A DNA stretch of 64,000 bases, taken from assembly GCA_903916735.1 (NCBI GenBank), contig CAIWXX010000164.1:1-64000 (forward strand). Reading direction: 5' to 3'. Numbering within the stretch: the first letter of the stretch is position 1; each line of letters starts with the position of its first letter. Position numbers and translations under genes: made by a program. This document shows, in pieces, positions 34,851-44,506 of the stretch. Below the pieces are notes generated by a model, which saw only the letters and a list, made by a program, of their open reading frames with translations, made no database searches and had not been told where the DNA came from. This DNA is from an uncultured Acidobacteriota bacterium (lineage in GTDB: Bacteria > Acidobacteriota > CAIWXX01).

Positions 34851-37688
34851 ATGAGTTCACGAACGAGGCTCAGAGCTGAGAGAGCAAAAACACACCGGCC
34901 CACAAAAAGCGCCTTGACAGACGGCCGATGGATGACGGGTCGAATGTGGAAGCCCCTTGTCCTTGGCATTCTTGTGGCCGTGGCACTCCTGGTGGCTTTC
35001 CTCGCAGCTCATCGCCACCAAAGCTCAGGTGCCACGTCCGTCGATAAAAGTGCATTCCCAGCGCATGTTCCAGTTGCGCCTTCGTTCGATCGCCAGCACA
35101 CCAACGTCAAGATCGTCTTCGTCGGGTTGGATTCTCTCGATTGGCAGATTATTGATCCGCTGATGAACGCCGGACGAATGCCTCACTTCAAGAAACTCAT
35201 CGCACACGGCTGCTGGGCGCGGCTCCGCACAATCGCTCCCGTGCTTTCGCCCGTCGTCTGGACCAGCATCGGTACCGGGCGAGAACCGGCTGATCATGGC
35301 ATTCTCGATTTCATCGTCAAAGATCAGAATGGCCAATCGATGCCGATCAGTTCGCGCTTCCGAAAGGTCAAGGCGATCTGGAACATTGCTACGGCCGTCG
35401 GATTGAAAGTCGGTGTCGTCGGCTGGTGGGCGACATGGCCGGCTGAAGCGGTCAACGGCTACGTTGTCACCGATAAGATCGCTTACCAGCTCTTCGGCCT
35501 CGGCTCCGCCACCGGAGAAACCATCCAATCAGGAATGGTTTATCCGGATTCGATCGCAGATGAAATCCGGCCTTTCGTTGCTCATAAGAAAGATGTGACA
35601 ATGAAAACCATCAGACATTTCCTGAACACGCCGGCAGGATGGGAAACGTCGCATGAAGCGTCCGCGGATGACATCGAGCGTCTCAACCTGTTCCGTGGCT
35701 ATATCGCGCAAGCGGAGAGCTATCGGAGGATTGGGCTGGAACTTCATCGACGGTATCGTCCGGATCTCGACCTGGTTTATTTCGAAGCGCCGGATGAGGT
35801 CTCGCACATCTTCATCTGCTTCCGGCCTCCGGCCATGCCGGGTTCTGATCAAAAGAGAGTGACATGGTTCGGGCCGGTGGTGGATCGTTATTATGAGGAG
35901 TGCGATCGTATCCTCGGCGACTTCGCCGATTGCGCCGAAACCGAGGGCGCCGGCCTCGTCGTCTGTTCGGATCACGGCTTTAAAAACGGAGCCGACCGTC
36001 CCAATACGGATTCCAGAATCGGGAAAGGAGGGGCTGCTGACTGGCATCGAAAACATGGAATCCTCATTTGCTCGGGGGGCCCGTTTGTCAGCGGCGGCAA
36101 GGAGCTGGATGAAGCGTCGGTGCTCGATGTCGCTCCGACCGTCATGGCGGCCATGGGAATTCCCATTGCCAAAAACTTCGCGGGCCACGTTCTGGAAGCG
36201 GCATTCAAACCTGATTTTCTACGCGCGTATCCCGTCAGAAATATTGATTCTTACGAGACGAGGCTTAAACCGGCCGACGCAACCTCCGGCGCATCGGCAT
36301 CGACACAGATCGACAAGGATCAACTTGATGCTCTTGCAGCGCTCGGCTACATCGGTTCGGGAAGCAACCGGAAGCAATCGACTGTGGCTCCAACATCCGA
36401 TACCCGCGGCGAAACACAGGACGGTTCCAATTTCCACAACAATCGCGGGACGCTCTTTCTGGAGAAAGGCATGTACGATGATGCCATTGCCGAGTTTCAG
36501 AAGGCTTTGTCGCTCAATCCGGCTTTCTTGGCGGCGAAGATCAATCTCAGCCGCGCCTACCGGATGAAAGGCGATTCGAAGAACGCGCAGTCGGTCCTGG
36601 AACCGCTCCTGCAGGCGGCCCATCCGGATAAGGGCGTCTACAATGAACTGGCCAGGATCGCGATGGATCAGGAGAAAAATTACCCCAAGGCCGAACAGTT
36701 GTTCCGCACGGGGCTTGAACAAAACCCCAACGACATCGAGCTCATGAACTCGCTGGCCGAATTTCTCGATATCACCGGTCGCTATGAAGAAGCGATCGCC
36801 GTCAACAAGAAATGTATCGAAATCGACGTGGACAATGAACAGGGCTATAACAACATCGGCAACATTTACCGGCGACGGATGAACCCGAAGGAAGCGGAGG
36901 CCTGGTACAGGAGAGCCATCAAGGCGGATTTCGATTTCCCCGGCTCCTATAATAACCTCGGATTGGTTTTGCAGGATCAGGGCCGGTTGGACGATGCCGA
37001 GAAACAATACGAGATTGCTCTCCGGAAATACACCGCCAAGGGCAACAGCAGGCATGAATACGCGGTCGTCCTCAACAGCATCGGCTCTCTCTCCTATATT
37101 CGCGCTCAAAAAGATCCCTCCTTCCTTGCCAAAGCAAGAGCGAAATTTGAAGAGTCTGTGCGGACGGATCCGAAATATCCGGAAGCTCACAATAATCTGG
37201 GCGCTGTGTTCGGCTTGCAGGGAAAGCCTGATGAAGAAATTCGTGAATACGAGACGGCTGTCCGACTCGACCCTCAATACCCCGATGGGCTTTTCAATCT
37301 CGGTCGTGTCTACTTACGGAGTGGACGAACTGATGAAGCTCTTGCGATGTTCCAGCGAGTCCTCCAGGTCAGCCCCGGACAAGTCGCCGCCCGCTGCCTG
37401 ATCGGGACCATTTATGTTCAGAAAGGCGATACGGCCCAGGCACTGATGGCGTTCGATGACGTCCTTCGCAACAAGCCCGACTCGCTGCCTGGAATCACTC
37501 AGAAAGAAAAGTTGCTGACTCACCTCAATCGCCTGAGCGATGCGGCGTCTCTGATTGAAGCCGGGCTTCGATTCCACCCGTCGGATAAGACGCTTCTCAA
37601 CGATCTCCTGGCGCTCTACAACCGGCTCTCCCGGCCCGACGACGCCGCTCGAATCAAATCGAAACTGGATTCTCTCGGACATTCCTGA
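34851..37688 (+). CDS. Alkaline-phosphatase-superfamily protein fused to TPR repeats
   Basis: The 945-residue product has a membrane anchor (about 35-55), a type I phosphodiesterase/nucleotide-pyrophosphatase domain (about 85-470) and tetratricopeptide repeats to the end (about 525-940). Metal and catalytic positions are visible: Asp in VGLDSLDW, Thr in VWTSIGTGREPADHG, YFEAPDEVSHIF, VVCSDHGF, and the late DWHRKHG histidine. The TPR half has at least ten repeats with the usual A/G/Y pattern (EKGMYDDAIAEFQKALSLNP). The phosphatase domain should face the periplasm. Substrates could be phospholipid headgroups or nucleotides; the repeats suggest a scaffold role. This fusion recurs in poorly studied phyla. 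Confidence 0.88.
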   Translation: MSSRTRLRAERAKTHRPTKSALTDGRWMTGRMWKPLVLGILVAVALLVAFLAAHRHQSSGATSVDKSAFPAHVPVAPSFDRQHTNVKIVFVGLDSLDWQIIDPLMNAGRMPHFKKLIAHGCWARLRTIAPVLSPVVWTSIGTGREPADHGILDFIVKDQNGQSMPISSRFRKVKAIWNIATAVGLKVGVVGWWATWPAEAVNGYVVTDKIAYQLFGLGSATGETIQSGMVYPDSIADEIRPFVAHKKDVTMKTIRHFLNTPAGWETSHEASADDIERLNLFRGYIAQAESYRRIGLELHRRYRPDLDLVYFEAPDEVSHIFICFRPPAMPGSDQKRVTWFGPVVDRYYEECDRILGDFADCAETEGAGLVVCSDHGFKNGADRPNTDSRIGKGGAADWHRKHGILICSGGPFVSGGKELDEASVLDVAPTVMAAMGIPIAKNFAGHVLEAAFKPDFLRAYPVRNIDSYETRLKPADATSGASASTQIDKDQLDALAALGYIGSGSNRKQSTVAPTSDTRGETQDGSNFHNNRGTLFLEKGMYDDAIAEFQKALSLNPAFLAAKINLSRAYRMKGDSKNAQSVLEPLLQAAHPDKGVYNELARIAMDQEKNYPKAEQLFRTGLEQNPNDIELMNSLAEFLDITGRYEEAIAVNKKCIEIDVDNEQGYNNIGNIYRRRMNPKEAEAWYRRAIKADFDFPGSYNNLGLVLQDQGRLDDAEKQYEIALRKYTAKGNSRHEYAVVLNSIGSLSYIRAQKDPSFLAKARAKFEESVRTDPKYPEAHNNLGAVFGLQGKPDEEIREYETAVRLDPQYPDGLFNLGRVYLRSGRTDEALAMFQRVLQVSPGQVAARCLIGTIYVQKGDTAQALMAFDDVLRNKPDSLPGITQKEKLLTHLNRLSDAASLIEAGLRFHPSDKTLLNDLLALYNRLSRPDDAARIKSKLDSLGHS

Positions 37689-38165
37689 GAGACAGACATG
37701 TGTGCGTGACTTCACGCGCGTTGCCTTGCTTTGATCGAGGCTGTTCGTTGACGTGATTGCCGTCATCTCATGTCACAGTCGAAGTCATGGATTCACAGGG
37801 CCGGGACTTCGGGGGGACAGAGATGACATTGAGAGGGAGTTGGATCGTCAGAACCTCTGTGGAAACCCCTATCCGCGACTAAGCACAGGCCTATTGCGAC
37901 AAAATGGCTTCGGAGCATCTGCGGCACAGCTCGCGAGGATGCCGAGCCCTCATGCAGGGTTTATCGAGACTATCTGACGGCTTGCCGCCATTCCTAATTC
38001 ACGGATTTCGTGGAAAATTTTCCTCTTGCGATGTGTTTTGCAATATCGTAGCATTCAAATGTTCACGAGTACTATTGCCTTCGTTCCGGGGGGGCGGATC
38101 GATTTATGGCGAATTGCATCAAGACCGGGGTAAGCTTCATCGAGGCCTGTTCAAGAAGCTAGGCA
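37689..38165. other. Intergenic region carrying a dispersed repeat
   Basis: No gene is supported in these 477 bp. A roughly 70-bp repeat occupies 37879-37948 and recurs at 47149-47220. A GC-rich stretch and several near-palindromes are also present. A promoter for the SBBP gene could not be fixed. Confidence 0.5.
37879..37948 (+). repeat. Dispersed repeat, copy 1
   Basis: This segment, from CTAAGCACA to GATGCCGAGCC, matches 47149-47220 with only a few changes plus a 2-bp gap. It contains GGCACAGCTCGCGAGG, which corresponds to one arm of the hairpin in copy 2, but the second arm is not preserved after it (the following bases are CTCATGCAGGG), so this copy seems truncated. Confidence 0.8.
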
Positions 38166-39890
38166 ATGACAAGGCTTATGGCGCGGCCATGGATGGCTCA
38201 GTTCCGGGTGTTCGTGTTCTGCCTGCTCCTGGCTTTCACGGCCCTGATCTTTCAGCCGCAGTCGTCACTATTGGCTCAGACGGCGCCCTGGTCCAAACGT
38301 TGGGGGAGCGCTCAAGCGTATGAATCGGGCCGCGGGGTCGGGCTCGATTGCGACGGCAACATCTATATCGGCGGGTATACGCTTGGCTTCGGCGCCGGCA
38401 ATCGCGACTTCCTCTTGCTCAAATACAATAGTTCCGGTGCCTTGCAATGGGCTCGTACGTGGGGTGGGATTGCCAATGAATATGGATACGGCCTGTCTGT
38501 GAATTCCACAGGCGATTGCATCATCGTTGGAAGGTCAAATTCCTTCACTGCTTCTTACGATGCGACGATTGCCAAATTCGATTCTGCGGGAACTCTCATC
38601 TGGGCTCGAACCTGGGGTGGTATATCGAGTAATGATTTTGCCACGGGAGTGTCGCAGGATCTTCAGGGCAATATCTATGTCGCTGGATGCACGGACGGCG
38701 AAGGCGGCATCGGAGCCGGCGGATATGACATTTTCATTCTTAAATACGACGCGGCGGGAAATCAGCTCTGGGCGAAGACATGGGGCGGCCCCAGTCAAGA
38801 ATGGGGTTGGCAGAATTTTGCACCTGATATTGTGTCCGATGCCGACGGGAATGCTTTCATCACTGCCGGAACATTCTCCTTTGGCAGTCATCCAGGCATC
38901 AACGAAGACGTTCTCATCCTGAAATACGATTCCGGCGGTACGCTGCAATGGGCTCGGACATGGGGGCGCGAATCGGTTCACGAAGAAGGCCAGTCGATCG
39001 CCGTCGATTCGACGGGGAATATCTACATTGCCGGAATCAGCAACAGCCTGAGCTACGGCTATGGGGCAACATCCGACGATAATGCATTCATGCTTTCGCT
39101 CACTCCGTCCGGTACAACCCGCTGGTGCCGCGAATTCGACTCAGGGTCGCTCGACGATTTTCAGACAATCGACATCGATCAAAAGGGCAACATCTACGCT
39201 GCCGGCGCCATTTTCAAGGGCAACCAGTACGATGCCTTGATCGTCAAATGGAATAGCAGCGGAACAGCCGGCTGGTTTCGCACATTTGGTGACGACGGAT
39301 TTGAGCTGGCCTACTCCGGAGTTGTTTCGAAGTTCAACTTCTACCTCACAGGATATGACTCCGGCACGACTCCACCATCGCTGGAGGACTTCGCCAGCAT
39401 GACAACCGTGACTCTTGATTTCATCATGACAGTTCCAGCAAACGGAATGGAAACAGCTCCATCGGTTGCCATCTCTTCCCCCAGCGGCACTGTCGGCTCG
39501 CCGGTGGGTGAGGAAGCGGGAAGTGCTTCTGTGGATGTCATGCTCTTTGATGTGCGCGAGAATGCACCTCCGTCGCCGCCGACTCCTGTTTCTCCTGCGG
39601 CGGGAAGCCATAATGTCCCGAAATCGCCGATGCTCTCTGCCGTCTACAACGATCCGGATGGCGATCCGATCGATGATTCGGAATGGCGGGTTTGCCGGGA
39701 TGTCGCATCGAAACTGGTGGTCTATCGAGCTATCGGAGGGGCGGCGACGATGCATCGTCTGACGAAACCGCTCAATGGCCAAACAGGATATTACTGGAGT
39801 TGCCGCTTCAAGGATAACCACGGAAACTGGAGTTCCTGGTCGCCGGCGGTGCATTTTTTCACCGGCGGGCTGCCGGCTGGAAGGCAGTAA
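38166..39890 (+). CDS. Exported SBBP beta-propeller protein
   Basis: The 574-residue product has an N-terminal signal peptide (about 10-38, ending near LLAQTAP). The mature part holds at least six SBBP repeats of about 55 residues with the pattern D.xGNIYxxGxT and LLKYNSSGALQWARTWGG, which should form a beta-propeller. The C-terminal 110 residues (APPSPPTPVSPAAGS onward) form an Ig/Fn3-like domain ending in GLPAGRQ, with no obvious sorting tail. It is probably secreted or surface-bound; its function is unknown, possibly binding or adhesion. No good ribosome-binding site is seen, and ATGs at 38166 and 38178 are both possible. Confidence 0.85.
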   Translation: MTRLMARPWMAQFRVFVFCLLLAFTALIFQPQSSLLAQTAPWSKRWGSAQAYESGRGVGLDCDGNIYIGGYTLGFGAGNRDFLLLKYNSSGALQWARTWGGIANEYGYGLSVNSTGDCIIVGRSNSFTASYDATIAKFDSAGTLIWARTWGGISSNDFATGVSQDLQGNIYVAGCTDGEGGIGAGGYDIFILKYDAAGNQLWAKTWGGPSQEWGWQNFAPDIVSDADGNAFITAGTFSFGSHPGINEDVLILKYDSGGTLQWARTWGRESVHEEGQSIAVDSTGNIYIAGISNSLSYGYGATSDDNAFMLSLTPSGTTRWCREFDSGSLDDFQTIDIDQKGNIYAAGAIFKGNQYDALIVKWNSSGTAGWFRTFGDDGFELAYSGVVSKFNFYLTGYDSGTTPPSLEDFASMTTVTLDFIMTVPANGMETAPSVAISSPSGTVGSPVGEEAGSASVDVMLFDVRENAPPSPPTPVSPAAGSHNVPKSPMLSAVYNDPDGDPIDDSEWRVCRDVASKLVVYRAIGGAATMHRLTKPLNGQTGYYWSCRFKDNHGNWSSWSPAVHFFTGGLPAGRQ

Positions 39891-39932
39891 CTTCGACGAG
39901 GCGTTCTCTCGCCGGATTCCTCAACAAAACCT

Positions 39933-39950
39933 AAGCGCGATCTCGCGCTT
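39933..39950. terminator. Hairpin between convergent SBBP and malQ genes
   Basis: AAGCGCGA and TCGCGCTT are perfect 8-bp arms with only TC between them. The element lies in the 74-bp gap between two convergent genes and could act in both directions, though there is no T-tract. Confidence 0.4.
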
Positions 39951-39964
39951 CTCCGGCTTGAAAG

Positions 39965-42139
39965 CTATCCCCTCGCCCGTCCGGAATTCCTCAGGATCTC
40001 CTTGAACGCGCGGCACCCTTCTATCACCTCCGGATTTTTCCTCAGCTCCTCGATCTGATACTTCATCTTGCGAGCCCAGTTGAGATGTTCTGTGGTAGTG
40101 CCGGGCATGTTCTGCTGTTCGCATTCCAGGAAAAGATCTTCCTGATTCAGGAGCATCAGCGCCGACGGTGTGGATGCGAGAAACTCGGAGATTTTGTTCC
40201 GTGCCGTTTGCGGTGGCGCGTCGTTGGGTATGCCGAGCGTATCGGCGATTCGGTATTTTTCACGATGCCTGTCTTCGCGGGCGCGGTTCAGATCCTCTTC
40301 CGACCGGATCAGGCCCGCCTGCCGGCGTCTGAAAAGATCCCTCTCTTCCCAGAAGCCGCAAAGTGTTGCGAGATCATGCGTGGAGAGAGTTGCGAGGCCG
40401 AGCCTGGGATATTCTTCGGGGCGCTTGTAGGAACCGTCCGGATGACGTTCGAAATGGAAGACCCGGTAAGAAAGGATTCCATGTTTCGACAGGGCTTCGC
40501 GAATCCAGTCCGGCACAGTTCCAAGATCTTCTCCGATGATGATCGTGTGGTTGAGCACGCTTTCAAGGCAGACGATTTTCAGGAGATCATCATGGTAGTC
40601 GATCACATAAGCGCCATCGGCAGCGGTCTTTCCGGCTGGAATCCAGAAGAGCCGCAGAAGTCGCATGACGTGATCGAGTCGCAGCGCGCCGGCGTAGCGG
40701 CAGTTGCGGCGAATTTTTTCTGAAAAAAGCCGGTAAGCATCGGCCCGATAGTGATCACGATCAGGCGGCGGAAATTGCCAGTCCTGTCCCTGCGGCGCGA
40801 GCGGATCGGGAGGAGCACCGGTCTTGGCCGATTCGACGAAGAGATGCCGGTACGCCCAGAAATCGGCGCCGTGCCGGTCGATGGCCAAGGCCAGATCCAT
40901 GTAGAGTCCGACACGCAATCCATGTTCGCGCGCGCAGTTAGCCGCGGCGGCCAGTTGCCGGTCGAGATGCCACTGGAGATATTTGAAGAAGAGAATTCGA
41001 TCGGCGTGGTCCCGCTTGAATTCACGAACACCTTCGCCGCGCGGGTCGCGGAGAGTTTCAGGCCACTGCGTCCAGCTCCACGTCCCGGGCTTCGTCCGCC
41101 CCATCTCTTCGTCGATCGCACAGAAGGTTGCATAATGATCAATGAAATCGCCTTCGCTCTCCAGATACGATTCAAAATCCGATCGCTGTATGCCTTCCTT
41201 CATGAAATGAGAGAAGGCTGCTTCGAGCAGTTCCAGTTTCAGCGCAGTCACGTCCTCATAGGCAACTGTTTCAGTGCCGCGCAATCTGGAGAGGCGCGTC
41301 TGAATGTCGGGAGAAGCCAGCAGCGTTTGAGCCTCTTTCGAAGAGTTGAAGTCTTCAATCTGACACAGATCCAGATAGATAAAATTCCTGAAATAGCGAC
41401 TGTTCGGAAGGTATGGGCTTGCGTTATATGGCTGCCGGTTGAAGATGGCGTGAAGCGGATTGAGTCCAATGAATTCGATGCCGAGAGTATCGGCTGCCCA
41501 GCTGATGAAATCACGAAGATCGCCGGTGTCTCCCACTCCCATGTTCTGACCGGTTCTCAATCCATAGAGGGAGATTCCGATGCCGGCAATCCTTTCATTG
41601 TTGCGATACCAATCCGGAAGATAGGCTTGCTCGGGGCAGACAATGAGACGCGTCTCCTGGATCAGTTTGGTGGTATCGGTTTCGACGGTGACTGTGAGCC
41701 CGTAATAGCCGATCTCAAGCTGCCAGGGAAAGGGAAGCGCATACCGCTTGTAGAGTTGCCCTCCGATCGTCTTTTCGCCGATTTCCAAAAGAAGAGCCGG
41801 ATCGGCCGAGGCGTGCAGGGGATCTCCCGCTTCCGGCAATAAAAGCATTTCGATGGATTTTGGGATGCCTCCGGGCACTTGCATGCGGATGCCGCCTGAA
41901 AGTTCGGCGGGCAGCTTCACGAGGACGGGTGCAATCAGCCGCCGCCATGGTGCGTCATCCATTTGCTGGATCTCTCTTCGGAGAGCCTCAGCTGTGCGCA
42001 CATCATAACCGCAGGCCTCCAGCACTTCCGCTCTGACCTCATCTGTCGTGACATGCTCGACATTCGTGACATCATGATATGAATCGGTGATGCCGCGCCT
42101 GGCCGCCAATTCCCGCAAGAGCTGTATCCGTTCATCCAT
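39965..42139 (-). CDS. malQ: 4-alpha-Glucanotransferase (GH77)
   Basis: This 724-residue cytosolic amylomaltase disproportionates alpha-1,4-glucans and releases glucose from maltooligosaccharides. The catalytic residues lie in ALRLDHVMRLLRLFWIP (nucleophile Asp), IIGEDLGTVPDWI (acid/base Glu) and LSTHDLATLCGFW (third Asp). The extra N-terminal 150 residues place it with the long MalQ type. GGAGGGATCGAG precedes the ATG. No glycogen genes adjoin it, but pgi in the window would take up the glucose-phosphate produced. Confidence 0.93.
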   Translation of the reverse strand: MDERIQLLRELAARRGITDSYHDVTNVEHVTTDEVRAEVLEACGYDVRTAEALRREIQQMDDAPWRRLIAPVLVKLPAELSGGIRMQVPGGIPKSIEMLLLPEAGDPLHASADPALLLEIGEKTIGGQLYKRYALPFPWQLEIGYYGLTVTVETDTTKLIQETRLIVCPEQAYLPDWYRNNERIAGIGISLYGLRTGQNMGVGDTGDLRDFISWAADTLGIEFIGLNPLHAIFNRQPYNASPYLPNSRYFRNFIYLDLCQIEDFNSSKEAQTLLASPDIQTRLSRLRGTETVAYEDVTALKLELLEAAFSHFMKEGIQRSDFESYLESEGDFIDHYATFCAIDEEMGRTKPGTWSWTQWPETLRDPRGEGVREFKRDHADRILFFKYLQWHLDRQLAAAANCAREHGLRVGLYMDLALAIDRHGADFWAYRHLFVESAKTGAPPDPLAPQGQDWQFPPPDRDHYRADAYRLFSEKIRRNCRYAGALRLDHVMRLLRLFWIPAGKTAADGAYVIDYHDDLLKIVCLESVLNHTIIIGEDLGTVPDWIREALSKHGILSYRVFHFERHPDGSYKRPEEYPRLGLATLSTHDLATLCGFWEERDLFRRRQAGLIRSEEDLNRAREDRHREKYRIADTLGIPNDAPPQTARNKISEFLASTPSALMLLNQEDLFLECEQQNMPGTTTEHLNWARKMKYQIEELRKNPEVIEGCRAFKEILRNSGRARG

Positions 42140-42292
42140 CTCGATCCCTCCGATGGTAAAGGTACTGTATTTTGAGCCGGTTGAGCAATGGGTTTTAATC
42201 GGCGGATGTGAGAATGCTGTTCATCCAATTCGGATTTGACTCTCCATCGCCCATGACGTATTTTTCAGGGGGCGAAGGAGGGAAGCGCACAT

Positions 42293-43792
42293 ATGGAAGA
42301 AGAGAAGAGTCCTCGACGCATCGAAAAACCGGCGTCATTGCTCAATGTCGGCAAGGCGCTTATGGCCGAACGCAATCTTGATGTGCTCCTCAACATGATC
42401 CTGAGCGCAGTGACTGATGTGGCCGATGCCGATCGCAGCTCACTGTATCTGGTGGATCGCGAGCGGGGTGAGTTGCGATCAAAGATTGCGCAGGGGATGG
42501 GAGTCGCCGAAATCCGTGTCAAGATCGGCACCGGAATCGCCGGGTACGTTGCGCAGACAGGACAGCTTGTCAACATTTCAGACGCCTACGCCGATTCGCG
42601 GTTCTCGCAGGAAACCGACCGGAAAACAGGCTATCTGACAAAGACAATTCTCTGTGTCCCGATGATCAACAAGCGAGGCGACGTTATCGGGGTGTGCCAG
42701 GTCTTGAATAAAAAGTATGGGGAATTTACAAAGGACGATGAAGAGCTGCTGCTGGCCCTCAATGGCCAGGCCGCTGTGGCCATCGAAAATGCAATTCTCT
42801 ACGAGGACATCCAGAGGCTGTTCGAAGGGTTCATCCGTGCATCGGTTTGCGCCATAGAATCCCGCGATCCGACGACATCAGGACATTCCGAGCGAGTTGC
42901 TATCTTCACGGTCGGACTCGCTGAACTCGTCAATCGTTCCGATGCTGAACCCTTTGCCAATGTCCGTTTCACAACCGATGAGATAAAAGAGATCCGCTAC
43001 GCATCGCTCCTGCACGATTTCGGTAAGGTCGGTGTACGGGAACGAATCCTCATCAAGGCGAATAAGCTTTATGAGAGTGATTACAGGCTGATCGCCGAAC
43101 GTTTCAAATATATCCGGAAATCGATCGAGCTCGAAACGTATCGGAAAAAAATGGATCTGCTGCTGATTCACCCCAAGGATCAAGCCCTCAAGATGATGGA
43201 TATTCTGGATGAAGAGTTGCGACTGAGGCTGAGCGATCTGGACGAGCATTTCGCTTTTGTGGCGAGCACGAATAATCCCATCGACAAAGGACGGGTGAAC
43301 CTGGAACGACTGTTCGACATCGCGCAAAACAGCTATATCGACATCGATGGAGAACGCCGCGCCTATCTGACGACCGACGAGGTCATCAATCTCAGTATCG
43401 GGCAGGGAAGCCTGAATGCGCAGGAGAGGCTCGAAATCGAAAGCCACGTCACTCACACGTATCATTTCCTGAGGCAGATACCGTGGACGCGTGAGTTACG
43501 CCGAGTGCCGGCCATTGCCTATGCCCATCATGAAAAACTGAATGGCGGCGGATATCCCAATCAGTTGGTGGGAGATGAAATCCTGCTTCAATCGAAAATC
43601 ATGACGGTCTGCGATATTTACGACGCACTGACGGCCGGCGACCGCCCGTACAAGCGCGCTCTTTCGCCCGAGGGTGCGATTGATATCCTTCGGAGCGACT
43701 GCCAGACAGGGCTTGTCGATCCGGATCTGCTGAACCTGTTTGTCGAAGGCAAGATCTTTGAGCTGACTCTCAAACAGGGAGTCGCTCGGTAG
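42293..43792 (+). CDS. GAF and HD-GYP domain protein (probable c-di-GMP phosphodiesterase)
   Basis: The product is 499 residues. A GAF domain (about 25-175, with the typical GTGIAGYVAQTGQ and VLNKKYGEFT) is followed by an HD-GYP domain (about 185-490). The HD site is LLHDFGKVG; the downstream signature HHEKLNGGGYP is intact. Such proteins hydrolyse cyclic di-GMP. The inserted stretch between the HD and GYP halves is long (about 90 residues), as in some family members. GAAGGAGGG precedes the ATG. It is a possible output partner of the two GAF kinases, but this link is not shown by gene order. Confidence 0.92.
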   Translation: MEEEKSPRRIEKPASLLNVGKALMAERNLDVLLNMILSAVTDVADADRSSLYLVDRERGELRSKIAQGMGVAEIRVKIGTGIAGYVAQTGQLVNISDAYADSRFSQETDRKTGYLTKTILCVPMINKRGDVIGVCQVLNKKYGEFTKDDEELLLALNGQAAVAIENAILYEDIQRLFEGFIRASVCAIESRDPTTSGHSERVAIFTVGLAELVNRSDAEPFANVRFTTDEIKEIRYASLLHDFGKVGVRERILIKANKLYESDYRLIAERFKYIRKSIELETYRKKMDLLLIHPKDQALKMMDILDEELRLRLSDLDEHFAFVASTNNPIDKGRVNLERLFDIAQNSYIDIDGERRAYLTTDEVINLSIGQGSLNAQERLEIESHVTHTYHFLRQIPWTRELRRVPAIAYAHHEKLNGGGYPNQLVGDEILLQSKIMTVCDIYDALTAGDRPYKRALSPEGAIDILRSDCQTGLVDPDLLNLFVEGKIFELTLKQGVAR

Positions 43793-44032
43793 TGTATTGA
43801 GCTCGGAATGGATGTACGATTGAAAAACCTCTGCGCGATTCACGGGACCATTGAGAGGAACCACAGATGAGCTCAGTTGAGCACAGAGGCCCTTTTTCGG
43901 AACTGTGTTGATTGGGGGCTCCCCCCGTGTTTCAACAAGATGTTCTTGGAATCGGCGACGTGGCCCCGAACTTTAAACTCTGAGCTCGGGACCAAACGTG
44001 ATAAGCTACAATTTCCGGGAGGTTAAATATTC

Positions 44033-44470
44033 ATGAGCTGTCCATACTTTTGGCCGACACGGGAGATCACCAAAGAAGAATGGTTGAAAAAACCGCGGAT
44101 GCCGCTGGGTGAAGCCCACATGGGCTTGTGCAAGGCGGCGGCCGGGAGTGACTATACGCCGACGCTTGAGGACGCGAAGAATTTATGTAATCCAGGCTAC
44201 CCGATGGAATGCACGCGTTTCCCAAAAGGTTCGCCCGTGCATGCCTGTCGGTTCGCCGTTGTACGGGATGATAATGTCGGCCGGATCGGCGTGGCCTATG
44301 TGCTCGAACACGACCATTCACCGTCTGAACACGGAATTCTCGAGTTCGACAAGGAACAGGCGGCCTTCCTTCCGCCGCATTCGAATGCAATCATCGATGC
44401 GCAAACTACGGCCTATGTGAAAGTTTACCTCCGCGAGAAATCCGAGGCCCCTGCTCACGCACAGGCTTGA
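44033..44470 (+). CDS. Cys-rich conserved hypothetical protein (CPYF family)
   Basis: This 145-residue soluble protein begins MSCPYFWP and has five cysteines (near 3, 33, 52, 60 and 72) in its first half, so a metal or cluster site is possible. From memory, similar proteins that start CPYF with a PRMPLG segment occur widely in Acidobacteriota; function is unknown. The ribosome-binding site GGGAGG lies well placed before the ATG, with a TACAAT -10-like box at 44007-44012. It stands alone ahead of the HEAT-methyltransferase gene. Confidence 0.75.
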   Translation: MSCPYFWPTREITKEEWLKKPRMPLGEAHMGLCKAAAGSDYTPTLEDAKNLCNPGYPMECTRFPKGSPVHACRFAVVRDDNVGRIGVAYVLEHDHSPSEHGILEFDKEQAAFLPPHSNAIIDAQTTAYVKVYLREKSEAPAHAQA

Positions 44471-44506
44471 GGCCTGCCGGGATGCTGATCACGGCTCTTC
44501 GCTGTG

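Noticed and set aside
43914-43935. GGGGG/CCCCC run after the HD-GYP gene as terminator
   Set aside because: The loop would be only two bases and no T-tract follows.
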